DNA from: Acanthornis magna
Taxonomy: Eukaryota; Chordata; Aves; Passeriformes; Acanthizidae
Assembly (NCBI GenBank): GCA_036785705.1
Contig: JAWUZG010001112.1
Location: 23,362-87,361, forward strand
Length of the DNA: 64,000 bases
Reading direction: 5' to 3'
In this document: in pieces, positions 34,548 to 45,720 of the stretch
Layout: every line of letters starts with the position of its first letter
Numbering within the stretch: the stretch's first letter is position 1
The notes under the pieces: generated by a model
Told to the model about the DNA's origin: nothing
The model's database searches: none
Seen by the model: only the letters and a program-made list of their open reading frames with translations
Position numbers and translations under genes: made by a program

Positions 34548-35788
34548 ACAACCAACCCATTCCGCGGTGTCAAGTGCGGTCCCTGTTAGCAACTTCAGCT
34601 AAAGAAACCTCCTTGTCCAAGGGCTAATCAGAGGGTTCCTTTCAGCCTTGGTCAAGCTTTCGAGGCCTCTCCTCCAGCATGGTAGTTTTGCGTCTTCAAG
34701 CAGGGGCTGTAGTACAGGTAGGAGGGCCTTTAACAAGCCAAGAAATGCAACACCGAAACAACAGCTGTCCTCTCCAACTGGCGCAGCCACTTGTGCTCAG
34801 CCCAAGTGACACAGGGTGCCTTCCCCTGTGTGCCTTCCAAGGGCCAGTGGGTAGCAGGGACGGAGATGTCGCTGCGCTGCCCAAGCCGTGAGAAGAACTT
34901 GCTCCTGGGAAGGCCTTACAGCCATGGGCTGGGCCCAACAGGACCCAGGGCTCCAGCCCTGGGCTCGCCCAGCACACGGTCACAGTGGTGCAATGGCACA
35001 GGCCCCCCTGTGCCAGATTCCCCCTCACTCCCTTTGGACTCAGCCCCAAAGAAGTCACAAAACGAGTCCAAGTGCCCTGGCCAGCTGCTCGGTGCTTCCT
35101 GAAAGCGCTTTACATGTGCACATCTCCCCCGAGAAAGGGGAAAAAAATCAAGGCAGGGCACGACAGGCCCCCAAAGGTTTGAAGGTGCCCCCAACTCCTG
35201 TCCCACAGGCTGGAGGCTCCCGCGGCACAGGCAGTGCCCTGCAGGATGGTGCCTCATCTCCCGCTCAGGCTGCGCTCCGCCGCATTCCCTGCCCTGGTCC
35301 TGCAGCACGGCCGGCGGCGGAAGACTCAGGTGCCAAATGTGCACCAGAAGCCAAGTCCAAGTCAAGGCCAGAGCAGTGGCAGCACTCACAGCACAGCGGG
35401 GAAAACCTGATTTATTTAACACCGAGGCTCTGCACAAGTCTCCAAGCCAAAATCAGAAACTTCATCCTGCTCCTCGACAGAGGGACGGAGGGGAGCGAAC
35501 TCACGCTCCCTTTGCCGCTGCAGGATCTTCTTGGGCACCGAGCTGGCACCGAGCTTGTTCCCAGCTGGCACTGCTGCAGGGTCCTGGGAGCCACAGGCAG
35601 GACACTGGTGGCACCGGCCCTCTTCCTGATGTGCCACTTGCTCACTGCAATGGCCTGAGTTCCCCTTCTGATTTCCAGGCTTTTTCTGGCCATGTGCATC
35701 TTCACGGCTGAGCCAGTTCCACTGATCCCTGAGGCAGGCGGGGCTGTGACAGCACAAAGGGGCTGAGCGCTGGCGTCAGGCAGGGCTG
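34548..35788. other. Element-free spacer between kinase copies 5 and 6
   Basis: Contains the intact LTR target site at 34672-34677 followed directly by catggtag, a single copy of the 14-mer and the ctggcgcag variant. It is the plus-strand equivalent of the minus-strand spacers and shows the state before insertion. No gene seen. Confidence 0.65.
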
Positions 35789-35845
35789 TGATGTCACAGC
35801 GCTGTGCTGGCCCACAGCACTGTGATGTCACCGGGGCTATATAAG
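35789..35845 (+). promoter_or_regulatory. Core promoter of kinase copy 6
   Basis: CRE-like motifs are at 35789-35797 and 35823-35831, and TATATAAG is at 35838-35845. Confidence 0.65.
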
Positions 35846-35898
35846 ACGGGCCGGCAGCCGCAGTTGCCAGCGCAGTTGCGACAGGACGTGCCGGAGCC

Positions 35899-38800
35899 AT
35901 GCGTGACGGTGGCGTCCTATTGACTGTGCTTGTCCTGCTGCTGGCCGCTGTGGCTGTCTGGTGGGCCCTTGGCCACTGGATGCCACGGAGGCAGCATGCA
36001 GCGACACCCAAGAGGCGCAAGCGCCCCGGGGTCCGGCCCAGAGGCTCACGGAGGAGCCGAGGAGCCCCTGTGGCTCCCAGGCTTTCCAGGCCTCGGGCCA
36101 CCCCTCTCAAGCGGCCACGTGCTCCCGCGAGCTCCCTGGACAGCTCCTGCAGCTGCAGGCCCTGCGTGGCAGTGGCCCAGGAGCTGCAGCTGCTGATGCT
36201 GCTGCTGTGGGCTCGCCACGGGACGCGTGTGCCCTTCTATTCAGGGATGTGGCAGGCCTTGTGGAAAGAACTGGAGGAGCTGGTGAAGCGAGGCCACCTG
36301 CCCTGCTGTGGCTCGCCCAGCTCCTCCCGGAGCCTGCATCCCTCCAAGAGGCTGCTCCCAGCAGGAACCTCCATCATCCCTGGGAGAGCCTCAGGCCTTG
36401 CAAGGATGGCACACCATCAGAGATCCTCCATCCGTGCAAGAGCCTCCGGCTGTCAGAGATCCTCCATCCTGCCAGCAGCCTCTGCTATCTCTGACAGCCT
36501 CCATCCCTGCCAGAGGCTCAGCGAGACCTGTCAGCCTGAGGAAGGTGCAGAGCCCACGGACAGGTCTCCCAGCTCCCTTGGACTCGTGGACTTCAACAAC
36601 ACGGGCGCATCCCTGAGCACTGCCGCAGCCAGGGAAAGCCCAGAAGTCCAAGTGGGAGCCCAGCCCGACCCAGGGGAGCCTTCCCAGGAGCAGGTGGCGG
36701 AGCAGCAAGCGTGCTGCAGCCAGCAGTTGCCGGCCCGCAGCTCCCAGGACGCCGTGCCGACTGCGCCAGCTGGCTGCAGCCCGTGCTTGGTGGCGGAGAC
36801 CATCCCCAAGAGACCCAGGAGGTTCCTCCGTCTGCAGGAAGCTGCTCCCAGACGGCCACCGACCACCCTGAAGGCCTTTCCAATAGCAGGTGGGATCTTC
36901 TCAGGAGCTGTGTGAGGCTCTCCCGGGGCTCCTGAGGGCCATCCCCAGGCCAGGCCAGGCCAGGCCAGGCCAGGCCAGGCCAGGGCCCCTGAGAGCAGCC
37001 TAGTCCCTGGCTGCTTCCAGTGCCTGCGATGCCACGGCTTCCAAAAACTCCCCTCTGCTTTGCAGCCGCTCCTGGGATGCCCCTGTGGGAAGAAGCCTCG
37101 GGCTGTAGCCCCGGCCGTCCCCAACACCTGAGTCCAGCCCACGACGCCGGGGACAGCGACGGTGCCGGCCTGCCCCGCTGCACTCCGGCTCCTGCAGCCG
37201 CCTGTGCGCGCTGCCCCGGCCCCGCTGTGCCGCTCGCCAGCCCGATGCCTGCAAGGCGGTGGCCGCTGCCCGGCGCGCAGCAGGAAGCAGGTGAGAGCAG
37301 CGTGGCCCGCGCTGGCCCGGCCCGCTTCACTCGCGGCGGTGGCACTTAGGGGGGGCCCTGGGCGCAAGGCTGATGGCTCGCTCTTGGCCGCAGGGCAAAA
37401 GAAGAAGCTGCAGGAGCTGTACCAGCTGGGCCCGCAGCTGGGGCGCGGTGGCTTTGGCACCGTCTTCGCGGGGACCCGCCTCTCCGACGGGAGCCCGGTA
37501 AGTGGCCGCTACGGCCGGGGGCGGGGCCGGAGGGCCGGGCCGGGGCCGGGCAGGGCTCGAGCTCAGCCCGCCTCTCTCGTGGGCTTGCAGGTGGCCATCA
37601 AACGCGTGGCCCGGGACGGCGTGCTGCAGTGGGACGAGCTGGTGAGTGAGCGGGGCCAGCGGGACAGAGCGGGGCGTGGCGGGCAGGGCTAAGCCCGGGG
37701 CTAAGCCGAGGGTGGCAGGCGGGAGATGGCGGGGGGGGGGAGCGGGCGTGGGCTCAGCGTGCGAGCCGGAGCGTGGCGGGCGCGGGGATGGAAGACACCG
37801 CTGGTGGTGCCGGGCAGGGGGACACCCCCCGAGCACGGCCTGGGCGGGAGGAAGCCCAAGGCCCAGGGAGGCTGCCCAAGGGTGGGGGGGGCACTGGGGC
37901 AGCCCAGGCAGGGGGCAGCGGAGCCACAGGGCAGCATCAGGCCTGCTGGAGGCATTGTCTCCTCCTCCTCACAGCCCGACGGCGCCTGTGTTCCGATGGA
38001 GATCGTGCTCCTGGAGAAGGTGGGCTCTGGCTGCCGCCACATCATCCAGCTCCTCGACTGGTTTGAGCTGCCCGACAGCTTCCTGCTGGTCATGGAGCGT
38101 CCGGAGCCATCGCAGGATCTCCTGCACTTCCTGCTGGAGCGGGAGTTCCTGTGCGAGGAGGTGGCGCGCTGGCTTTTCCGCCAGGTGCTGGAGGCCGTGC
38201 GGCACTGCACCGCCTGCGGCGTCCTGCACCGGGACATCAAGCCGGAGAACCTCCTCGTGGACCCGGAGAGCGGCGACCTGAAGCTCATCGACTTCGGTTG
38301 CGGCACCTTCCTCCAGGAGCAGCCCTTCACGTCCTTTGCCGGTGAGCCCACGTGCCGGGCCGCGTGCCCTTGGGCGCCAGGCATTGCACGGCCCCATTCC
38401 CTCCTGGGCTGCGGGGCGCGGCATTCAGCCGGCTGCCGGCTGCCCTTGGGCACGGGGTGGACGCTGTGCCCCTGCCTGGGCCAGGAGGCCGGGGCCAGGC
38501 TCTGGGAGGCAGCAGCCTGCGCCTGGACATCGCCGCCTGTCTCCCCTAGGAACACACGTGTACAGCCCACCCGAGTGGGTCCGCCATGGCTGCTACCACG
38601 GCCACGGGGCGACCATCTGGTCCCTGGGCGTGCTGCTGTACGTCATGGTCTGCGGGAAGCTCCCCTTCCTGGAGGACCATGACATCGTGTCGGGCCAGCT
38701 CTGCTTCGGGAAGCAGCTCTCTCCAGGTCGGTATCCGGCCTCAGAAGGCAGGCTTTGGCAGGTGGCTCCGCGCAGCCCAGCGTGGCGCTCACGCAGCTCC

Positions 38801-39160
38801 GCGGCAGGTCCATCTGCCGGCAAGGGCTGGCCGCAGGAGGTGGCCCGTGACGGACTCGCTCGGCTGGTGTGGCACGCTGGGCTGACGGAGGTGGCGCGCG
38901 CTTCCTGCCGTGCCGCTGTCCCGCCGAGGGCAGAGTGGGCCGGGAGTGCGGCGCAGCTCTGAGCACAGGCGGCGCGGCCCGGGCCCTGCGGGCGCTGGGA
39001 GCGGCTGGGCAGGAGCCTTCTGCGAGTGACCGGCGCTTTCTGGCTTCTCTCCCCAGAGTGCCAACAGCTGATCCGCTGGTGTTTGTCCAAGCACCCCGCG
39101 GACAGGCCAGCGCTGGAGGAGATCTCGCGCCACCCTTGGCTGCACGGCAGGCGTCTTTGA
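35899..39160 (+). CDS. PIM-like kinase copy 6
   Basis: Exons: 35899-36889, 37066-37290, 37394-37497, 37591-37641, 37975-38341, 38550-38726 and 39057-39160. All junctions are GT-AG and in phase. Private changes are G85S and H280R in exon 1, a Thr-to-Met change at the start of exon 2, and R668H near the C-terminus, just after the HPW motif. The kinase core is otherwise identical to copy 3. This is the first copy after the element-free spacer. Its own downstream element (39363-44478) belongs to the second element sublineage. Confidence 0.75.
36945..36984 (+). repeat. CCAGG minisatellite, intron 1 of copy 6 (8 units)
   Basis: Eight perfect 5-mers. Confidence 0.85.
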
Positions 39161-39226
39161 TGCCTTGCCGCAGCCTCTGCAGCACCCACTTCCCCCCCAG
39201 TCCTACGCAGGGCTGAGGACCTGAAA

Positions 39227-39232
39227 AATAAA
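39227..39232 (+). terminator. Poly(A) signal of kinase copy 6
   Basis: AATAAA 67 nt past the stop codon. Confidence 0.7.
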
Positions 39233-39362
39233 ACAACCAACCCATTCCGCGGTGTCAAGTGCGGTCCCTGTTAGCAACTTCAGCTAAAGAAACCTCCTTG
39301 TCCAAGGGCTAATCAGAGGGTTCCTTTCAGCCTTGGTCAAGCTTTCGAGGCCTCTCCTCCAG

Positions 39363-39626
39363 TGTTGCGGGGGCACGGGTCATTCACACGCAGATCAACA
39401 TGATCAAGGTGAAAGCCCTTTATTCCAGATCAGAAGGCTTCTTATATACATATTCTACTTCTCTATATCTAAGCAGTAGATTGGTTACTAGCTACTTGTT
39501 TGCATATCTAAACGAATCACTTAGAGTGATGGTGAGCTGTCATACAAACGCTGCTTCTGCTGGCTCTGCTAAGCTAATGCTGGATTGCGCACATCTCACT
39601 GCCCTGCCTATTAAGAACGCCCAACA
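39363..39626 (-). repeat. LTR (3' LTR of element copy 3)
   Basis: 264 bp. It has gcacgggtc like the right LTRs, and a private gagtgatgg variant. Confidence 0.87.
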
Positions 39627-42600
39627 TATCCCCCGTTTTCTTTTTGCACAAGCCAGGCCTGATTGATGTACTTTTCTATCACTCTGTGAATTAGCATAGC
39701 GCAGCATTGCACAAATTCTTGAGTCAGTGATTCTTTAGCTTTGAGCAACCTTTCTACTTTAACTTGTTACTATACGGTTACTTAAAATAATTTTTCTAGT
39801 AAGTACTACTTTAGCTAATTGAAACTGTGAAAACAGTATACACCGTTGCTCTAAAGTCTCTGTCAAGCTCAAATCTTGATTAAAGAGTCCATGGTTTCTT
39901 CTGAACTCTGGTTCTTGATTCTGATCAGGTGAGCAGGTAATTGCTTTGAACCTGTTGGTGATAGAACACATGCATACTCTCTTCTCTAGGTTAACAGGTT
40001 ATTTGAGCTTTGTTATTACGTGTTATTACACACTGAATTGTGGGTTTTGCATTATGACCGAAGGTGATCAAGGCAACAGGTGCAACTACAGCTGCAATAC
40101 ATAAGAGAAAGAGAACAGTACCTCAAAAGTACACAGATCATTAACTATTTAACTATTAGCTATTACCCAGAGTCTACAATCACTGGAGAGTCCCATTTTT
40201 CAGGCAAGACTTGAAGACCTTTCCCGGGCAAGGCTTTCAAGTTTACCTGAAAGGGGTTCCAGTTCTTATCAAGCCGAATTGGTGAGCCAAAATGACTCAA
40301 TTGCATTTTTAGAGCAGAAACATCTGGGATTAAAGATCCAGTACTCGATCAGCTTAGGGCCAGGGCTTGGCCAGAGCCCAGGCCTTCACTGAGAGAGTCT
40401 TTCTAAATTCTCTAAACAAGCTTCTATTAATAGCAATTCTTTAAAACAATACACTTCTTACAGATAACTACACAGGGTTATGTGAAAACTTCCAAAGCAG
40501 TTGGCGTTGTCATTTAGTTTTAACTAAATAATCAATGGTACCATAAACAAACTACAAATACCTGTGAACAAAGAAATACATACGTGTAGTATCAAATAAT
40601 ATCTTTTGCATAATGCTCTCTATAAAAGCTTAGTAAATTCATATAATTACATTAACAACACATCTAGAATTGTTAATATAGTAACAGTAACTGTTCTGAG
40701 AAAGTGAGATTATGTTTTCTACACCTCTATGCATATATGACAGTAAAGCAAAATGAAAACAAGAGAGAAGCACTAAGCATCTTACAATTAATAATATTCA
40801 TGATTTGAAATTGATGTTCATTCTTCTGTGTTACCTATAGAAGGTAAAGCTGCAAAGGTTGTTATAGTCATCTTGATTGACTAATGTAGAACACTCAAAA
40901 CCATAGGATTTGTGATGAAATTAAGGATTTGACAAATTGCATCTTCACTTACTTGTCTTATCAATTCTTTATCATGAACATTTCAATTGACTTTATCTTA
41001 TCTCTATAGCAAAGGAACTGTAAAGAAAAAAAAAACTGTAAAAAACTCTTCTCCCTGTTCCCCCTTTTTTCTTTTTTTTTTTTTTTGTGTCTTATTTTGC
41101 ATGTTTTGACAGAACTTTAACTTCGCTTAAAACTAAGATAAATCTAACAGAGCTTAAAGTTAACATAATTGAAAGTGAAGAGAAATTAATCTTCAGCACT
41201 TAAAAAATAAGTTTGATCTCATAGGCGCCTCTACTTAGATGTACATGCCGGCAAAATATGAATTAACACAGACAATTCACACACATACACAAGGGGCAGC
41301 AAGTTACACCCCTCTGACAGCTGTCACAAATTCACTGAAAAACACCACCACTCATAAACATGGAAATTTTCTTCACTCGACTACAAGCGTCTGTTTTCCC
41401 TTTTCTTTCTTTCAGAGGTTACTAAAATTTAACTTCTTAATCAAACTGAAAATCAACAGACTTTACATAAATTTTGATCAACTTAAAGTTGACAGGTCTG
41501 AGCTACAAACTCGGAATACGTAAAAGACTCGAGCAACATTCTTAGTACATTTGCTGCAGCATACCTGTGGAAAGAAAAAAAAAACCAAATCTTTTGAATT
41601 AGAGAAGTAGTCACTCTGGATGCCTCTGCAAGCGTTTAACTTTAAACCTACCAAACTAGATACAAGGTTAAGGGTACACCTTGAGAGTTTCAGATACAGC
41701 AGAACTCAACCTGTTTTGACCTCTCCTGTATAAGAAACTACTGAAAATTCATCATACAGCAGTTAAACATCAGTGAATAATATCAAGAGAAATAACTGAG
41801 TTGTAAATGAAATAGCAGCAACGTAGAACTTTAGAGGGTAGGATTTTTGTAGGATTAACTGGAAAGAAATTTAAAGTGTGGCAGATAGGTTGTGTTGAAA
41901 ATGCCTGTTTAACAGTCAGTACTCCTCTGAGATAAGTGTAAGTTTACTAAGATGTTTTTGAGGTGCAGCTTTACTCACAGGAATGAACCTGCTTGATTCG
42001 CAGATGGTAATACAGCTTCCTGTAAATATAATTACAGTAGGTTTGAGATGTAAAAAAGACATCAAAGATAAAACTGACACATGTATACAAGCACTGCGGC
42101 CTCTCTGTCATAAGGGCAGAGAGCATCAAGAACTCAGGTACTGAGCAGACAACACTGAATTACTTTTCTGGGCAATTAATGTACTTAAACTATTTTGATG
42201 TTAAGTTCATGTGCAAGCTGTAGGTGACAAGGAAGAACAAGCACATTTAAATTTGTGAGCAGCTGTACTAGCTGGAAATGTTGTCACATGTGTTTATGGC
42301 AAGACAGTCACATTTAAATTGTTTTATTAAAGCTGTGCATGCAAACAGGTAAAGCTAGCACTACACTTTTTACAGTAGAAAACCATGAGCTAATTATAGT
42401 CGATTCTTAAAAGTTTCTGCAGATAACAAATATGGAGTCAGGCCTAGCATTGCTGCTAGGAGTTTTGTAAATCATGCAATGTTTTGACATCAGGATTTAA
42501 AGTTAATTGCTGTAGCTATACGTCTTGTCCAGTGTGAATGTATGTTAAGTAAGACTAAAAACACCGAGTGGATGCATAGACTGAGATATTAGACATAAAA

Positions 42601-43613
42601 GTATAAATGATGTTTTGAGGAAACAACCTGAAAATTCTACTTTGTAATTTTGTATGGGATATAACTGTGCTGTGTTTAATTATGTTTTAGTATTTGGGTT
42701 GTTCCAGGCAGCTCAAGGAATCTGAAGGCCAAACAGCAGGAGTCATGCCAAGTTAGCTTTGCTAGGTAAATTTTTTCCTGTGGGAAAAAACAAGTTTTAT
42801 CAGAGTTGGATAATGTTAGAACTTCAAGAGAAAGCCTGTAAAATTCCTTAAAGGAAAGATACACAGTGAGAAAGCAAAAGGGGGGTTGCTGCTGTAATTT
42901 AAGGCAAAATGTCATAGTTCACATTCCAATTCTGTGGAGGCAAGATAAGATGTGCAGGGAAAAGTCAAGCAACTTAACAATTTACAAGACTTTTAGAGAA
43001 TAAAAGATACACATAAACCACTTTCTAAACCCTCTCATTTAACCAAGCTGTTATCATTACTGCTGTCTGGTTTTGAAAAGTTGGAAACAAATTCAAAACA
43101 CAACTCAGTTACACTAATCAAAAAGGCAGGGTGGGGGTCAGGAAGCTGCTGCTTGTTCTGTGCAGCTTTCTTGCTTCTCTCGAAGACATCTGGAGATGGC
43201 TCTGGTCGCACGGTCAGTTGCTCTGCCAGTCAGTCGCAGCTGAGTCAGCTCTCCGGCCGAGGGGTGAGCAGCAGCGACAGCAGGACAATGCAGGACTGGG
43301 GATGTGTCATGTAAAAAGCAGATCTTCAAGTAGGGGGGAAGGTCAGAGAAGGAGTACGATTTGTTTACGGGTGAAGGAGCTCTAGCAGGTAGATTAAGAG
43401 GTATCACTTGCAAGGTTTCTGCTAAATCTCGGATGGGAATTGAAAAATCAGTAGAGGTCAATGGACCAGCCTCGACCTCCCCTTGAGAGGGGGATTGGGC
43501 ATCAGCCTCTACGAGGCTGCGTCCTCGACCTTGGTCGCCTCCGGTGTTGGGGGTGGCGGGGGGGGAGCTTCAGTCCCCAGCGGTTCTGAGGGTGGCGGGG
43601 GGGGGGTCGGCAC

Positions 43614-43964
43614 TCACGAGGAAATGTCCAGCACGGCGGAAGGAAAAGGGTTGCCGATAGGAAAGGCTTGCAGGGGCTGTCTGATTTCATAGCATGCAAA
43701 ACATCTACTGTGGTCTTCCATAAATGAGAGTACTTTGTTGCCTCCTTTGCTTCCTTGCCGCCTGCAGCTACATTGTCGCAGAGCGCTCTCACGATCACCC
43801 CCCCAGGTGCAGATCTCAAAAGTCACAGAGGCACCCGATATCAGTCTGTGCTCCCACGCCCAGCTAAAAAAGCTTTTCAAAGCCGAGGCATCATATTTCC
43901 GTGCTCTCTTAGAGAGAATAAGTTGGAGGAGGTTTTGGACCACGTCCCGTTCATCCAACCCCAT
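43614..43964 (-). pseudogene. gag-like remnant, element copy 3
   Basis: The same 116-codon frame, with one silent change shared by element copies 3-5 (cacgcccag for catgcccag on the plus strand). Confidence 0.58.
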
Positions 43965-44214
43965 CTCCTCACTACGGCCGACTCACCTGTTTTCGGTGAG
44001 ATTTACGTCTTCTTGACGTGTTGCAGAGCTCTGTCTTGTTCATCCTGCACAGGACTGCAGGGAAACTTTAGGCCATTAATCACTTCATCCTGCAGGGAAA
44101 CTTTAGGCCATTCATCCTGCCGGGGCTCGCAGGGAAATTCGACCGCCTTCCCCGCACCCCGCGCGCACGGAGCAGTTCGTTACGAACTAATTCAGGCACT
44201 TTGGGGTCACCAAA

Positions 44215-44478
44215 TGTTGCGGGGGCACGGGTCAATCACACGCAGATCAACATGATCAAGGTGAAAGCCCTTTATTCCAGATCAGAAGGCTACTTATATA
44301 CATATTCTACTTCTCTATATCTAAGCAGTAGATTGGTTACTAGTTACTTGTATGCATATCTAAATGAATCACTTAGAGCGATGGTGAGCTGTCATACAAA
44401 CGCTGCTTCTGCTGGCTCTGCTAAGCTAATGCTGGATTGCGCACATCTCACTGCCCTGCCTATTAAGAACACCCAACA
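44215..44478 (-). repeat. LTR (5' LTR of element copy 3)
   Basis: 264 bp; matches the other right-hand LTRs. Confidence 0.87.
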
Positions 44479-44484
44479 CTCCAG

Positions 44485-45610
44485 CATGGTAGTTTTGCGT
44501 CTTCAAGCAGGGGCTGTAGTACAGGTAGGAGGGCCTTTAACAAGCCAAGAAATGCAACACCGAAACAACAGCTGTCCTCTCCAACTGGTGCAGCCACTTG
44601 TGCTCAGCCCAAGTGACACAGGGTGCCTTCCCCTGTGTGCCTTCCCCTGTGTGCCTTCCAAGGGCCAGTGGGTAGCAGGGACGGAGATGTCGCTGCGCTG
44701 CCCAAGCCGTGAGAAGAACTTGCTCCTGGGAAGGCCTTACAGCCATGGGCTGGGCCCAACAGGACCCAGGGCTCCAGCCCTGGGCTCGCCCAGCACACGG
44801 TCACAGTGGTGCAATGGCACAGGCCCCCCTGTGCCAGATTCCCCCTCACTCCCTTTGGACTCAGCCCCAAAGAAGTCACAAAACGAGTCCAAGTGCCCTG
44901 GCCAGCTGCTCGGTGCTTCCTGAAAGCGCTTTACATGTGCACATCTCCCCCGAGAAAGGGGAAAAAAATCAAGGCAGGGCACGACAGGCCCCCAAAGGTT
45001 TGAAGGTGCCCCCAGCTCCTGTCCCACAGGCTGGAGGCTCCCGCGGCACAGGCAGTGCCCTGCAGGATGGTGCCTCATCTCCCGCTCAGGCTGCGCTCCG
45101 CCGCATTCCCTGCCCTGGTCCTGCAGCACGGCCGGCGGCGGAAGACTCAGGTGCCAAATGTGCACCAGAAGCCAAGTCCAAGTCAAGGCCAGAGCAGTGG
45201 CAGCACTCACAGCACAGCGGGGAAAACCTGATTTATTTAACACCGAGGCTCTGCACAAGTCTCCAAGCCAAAATCAGAAACTTCATCCTGCTCCTCGACA
45301 GAGGGACGGAGGGGAGCGAACTCACGCTCCCTTTGCCGCTGCAGGATCTTCTTGGGCACCGAGCTGGCACCGAGCTTGTTCCCAGCTGGCACTGCTGCAG
45401 GGTCCTGGGAGCCACGGGCAGGACACTGGTGGCACCGGCCCTCTTCCTGATGTGCCACTTGCTCACTGCAATGGCCTGAGTTCCCCTTCTGATTTCCAGG
45501 CTTTTTCTGGCCATGTGCATCTTCACGGCTGAGCCAGTTCCACTGATCCCTGAGGCAGGCGGGGATGTGACAGCAAAAAAGGGGCTGAGCGCTGGCGTCA
45601 GGCAGGGCTG
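44485..45610. other. Spacer between element copy 3 and kinase copy 7
   Basis: Duplicated 14-mer at 44626-44653, and the upstream A-run variant (agcaaaaaagg) near 45572. No gene seen. Confidence 0.6.
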
Positions 45611-45667
45611 TGATGTCACAGCGCTGTGCTGGCCCACAGCACTGTGATGTCACCGGGGCTATATAAG
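45611..45667 (+). promoter_or_regulatory. Core promoter of kinase copy 7
   Basis: CRE-like motifs are at 45611-45619 and 45645-45653, and TATATAAG is at 45660-45667. About 40 bp upstream the sequence reads ggatgtgacagcaaaaaag, where most other copies read ggctgtgacagcacaaag. Confidence 0.65.
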
Positions 45668-45720
45668 ACGGGCCGGCAGCCGCAGTTGCCAGCGCAGTTG
45701 CGACAGCACGTGCCGGAGCC

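Larger units (their letters stand above)
39363..44478 (-). mobile_element. Non-autonomous LTR retroelement, copy 3
   Basis: 5,116 bp, with CTCCAG duplications at 39357-39362 and 44479-44484 and the primer site at 44212-44195. A 6-nt deletion near 41115 (aactttaac where the others have aacttaaactttaac) explains its shorter length. It carries the variants that define the second sublineage (copies 3-5). Confidence 0.85.

Noticed and set aside
34888..35658. Plus-strand open frame of about 256 codons in the spacers
   Set aside because: No recognisable domain, two other frames are also open over much of it, and its 5' end differs between spacers. Low stop-codon density explains it.
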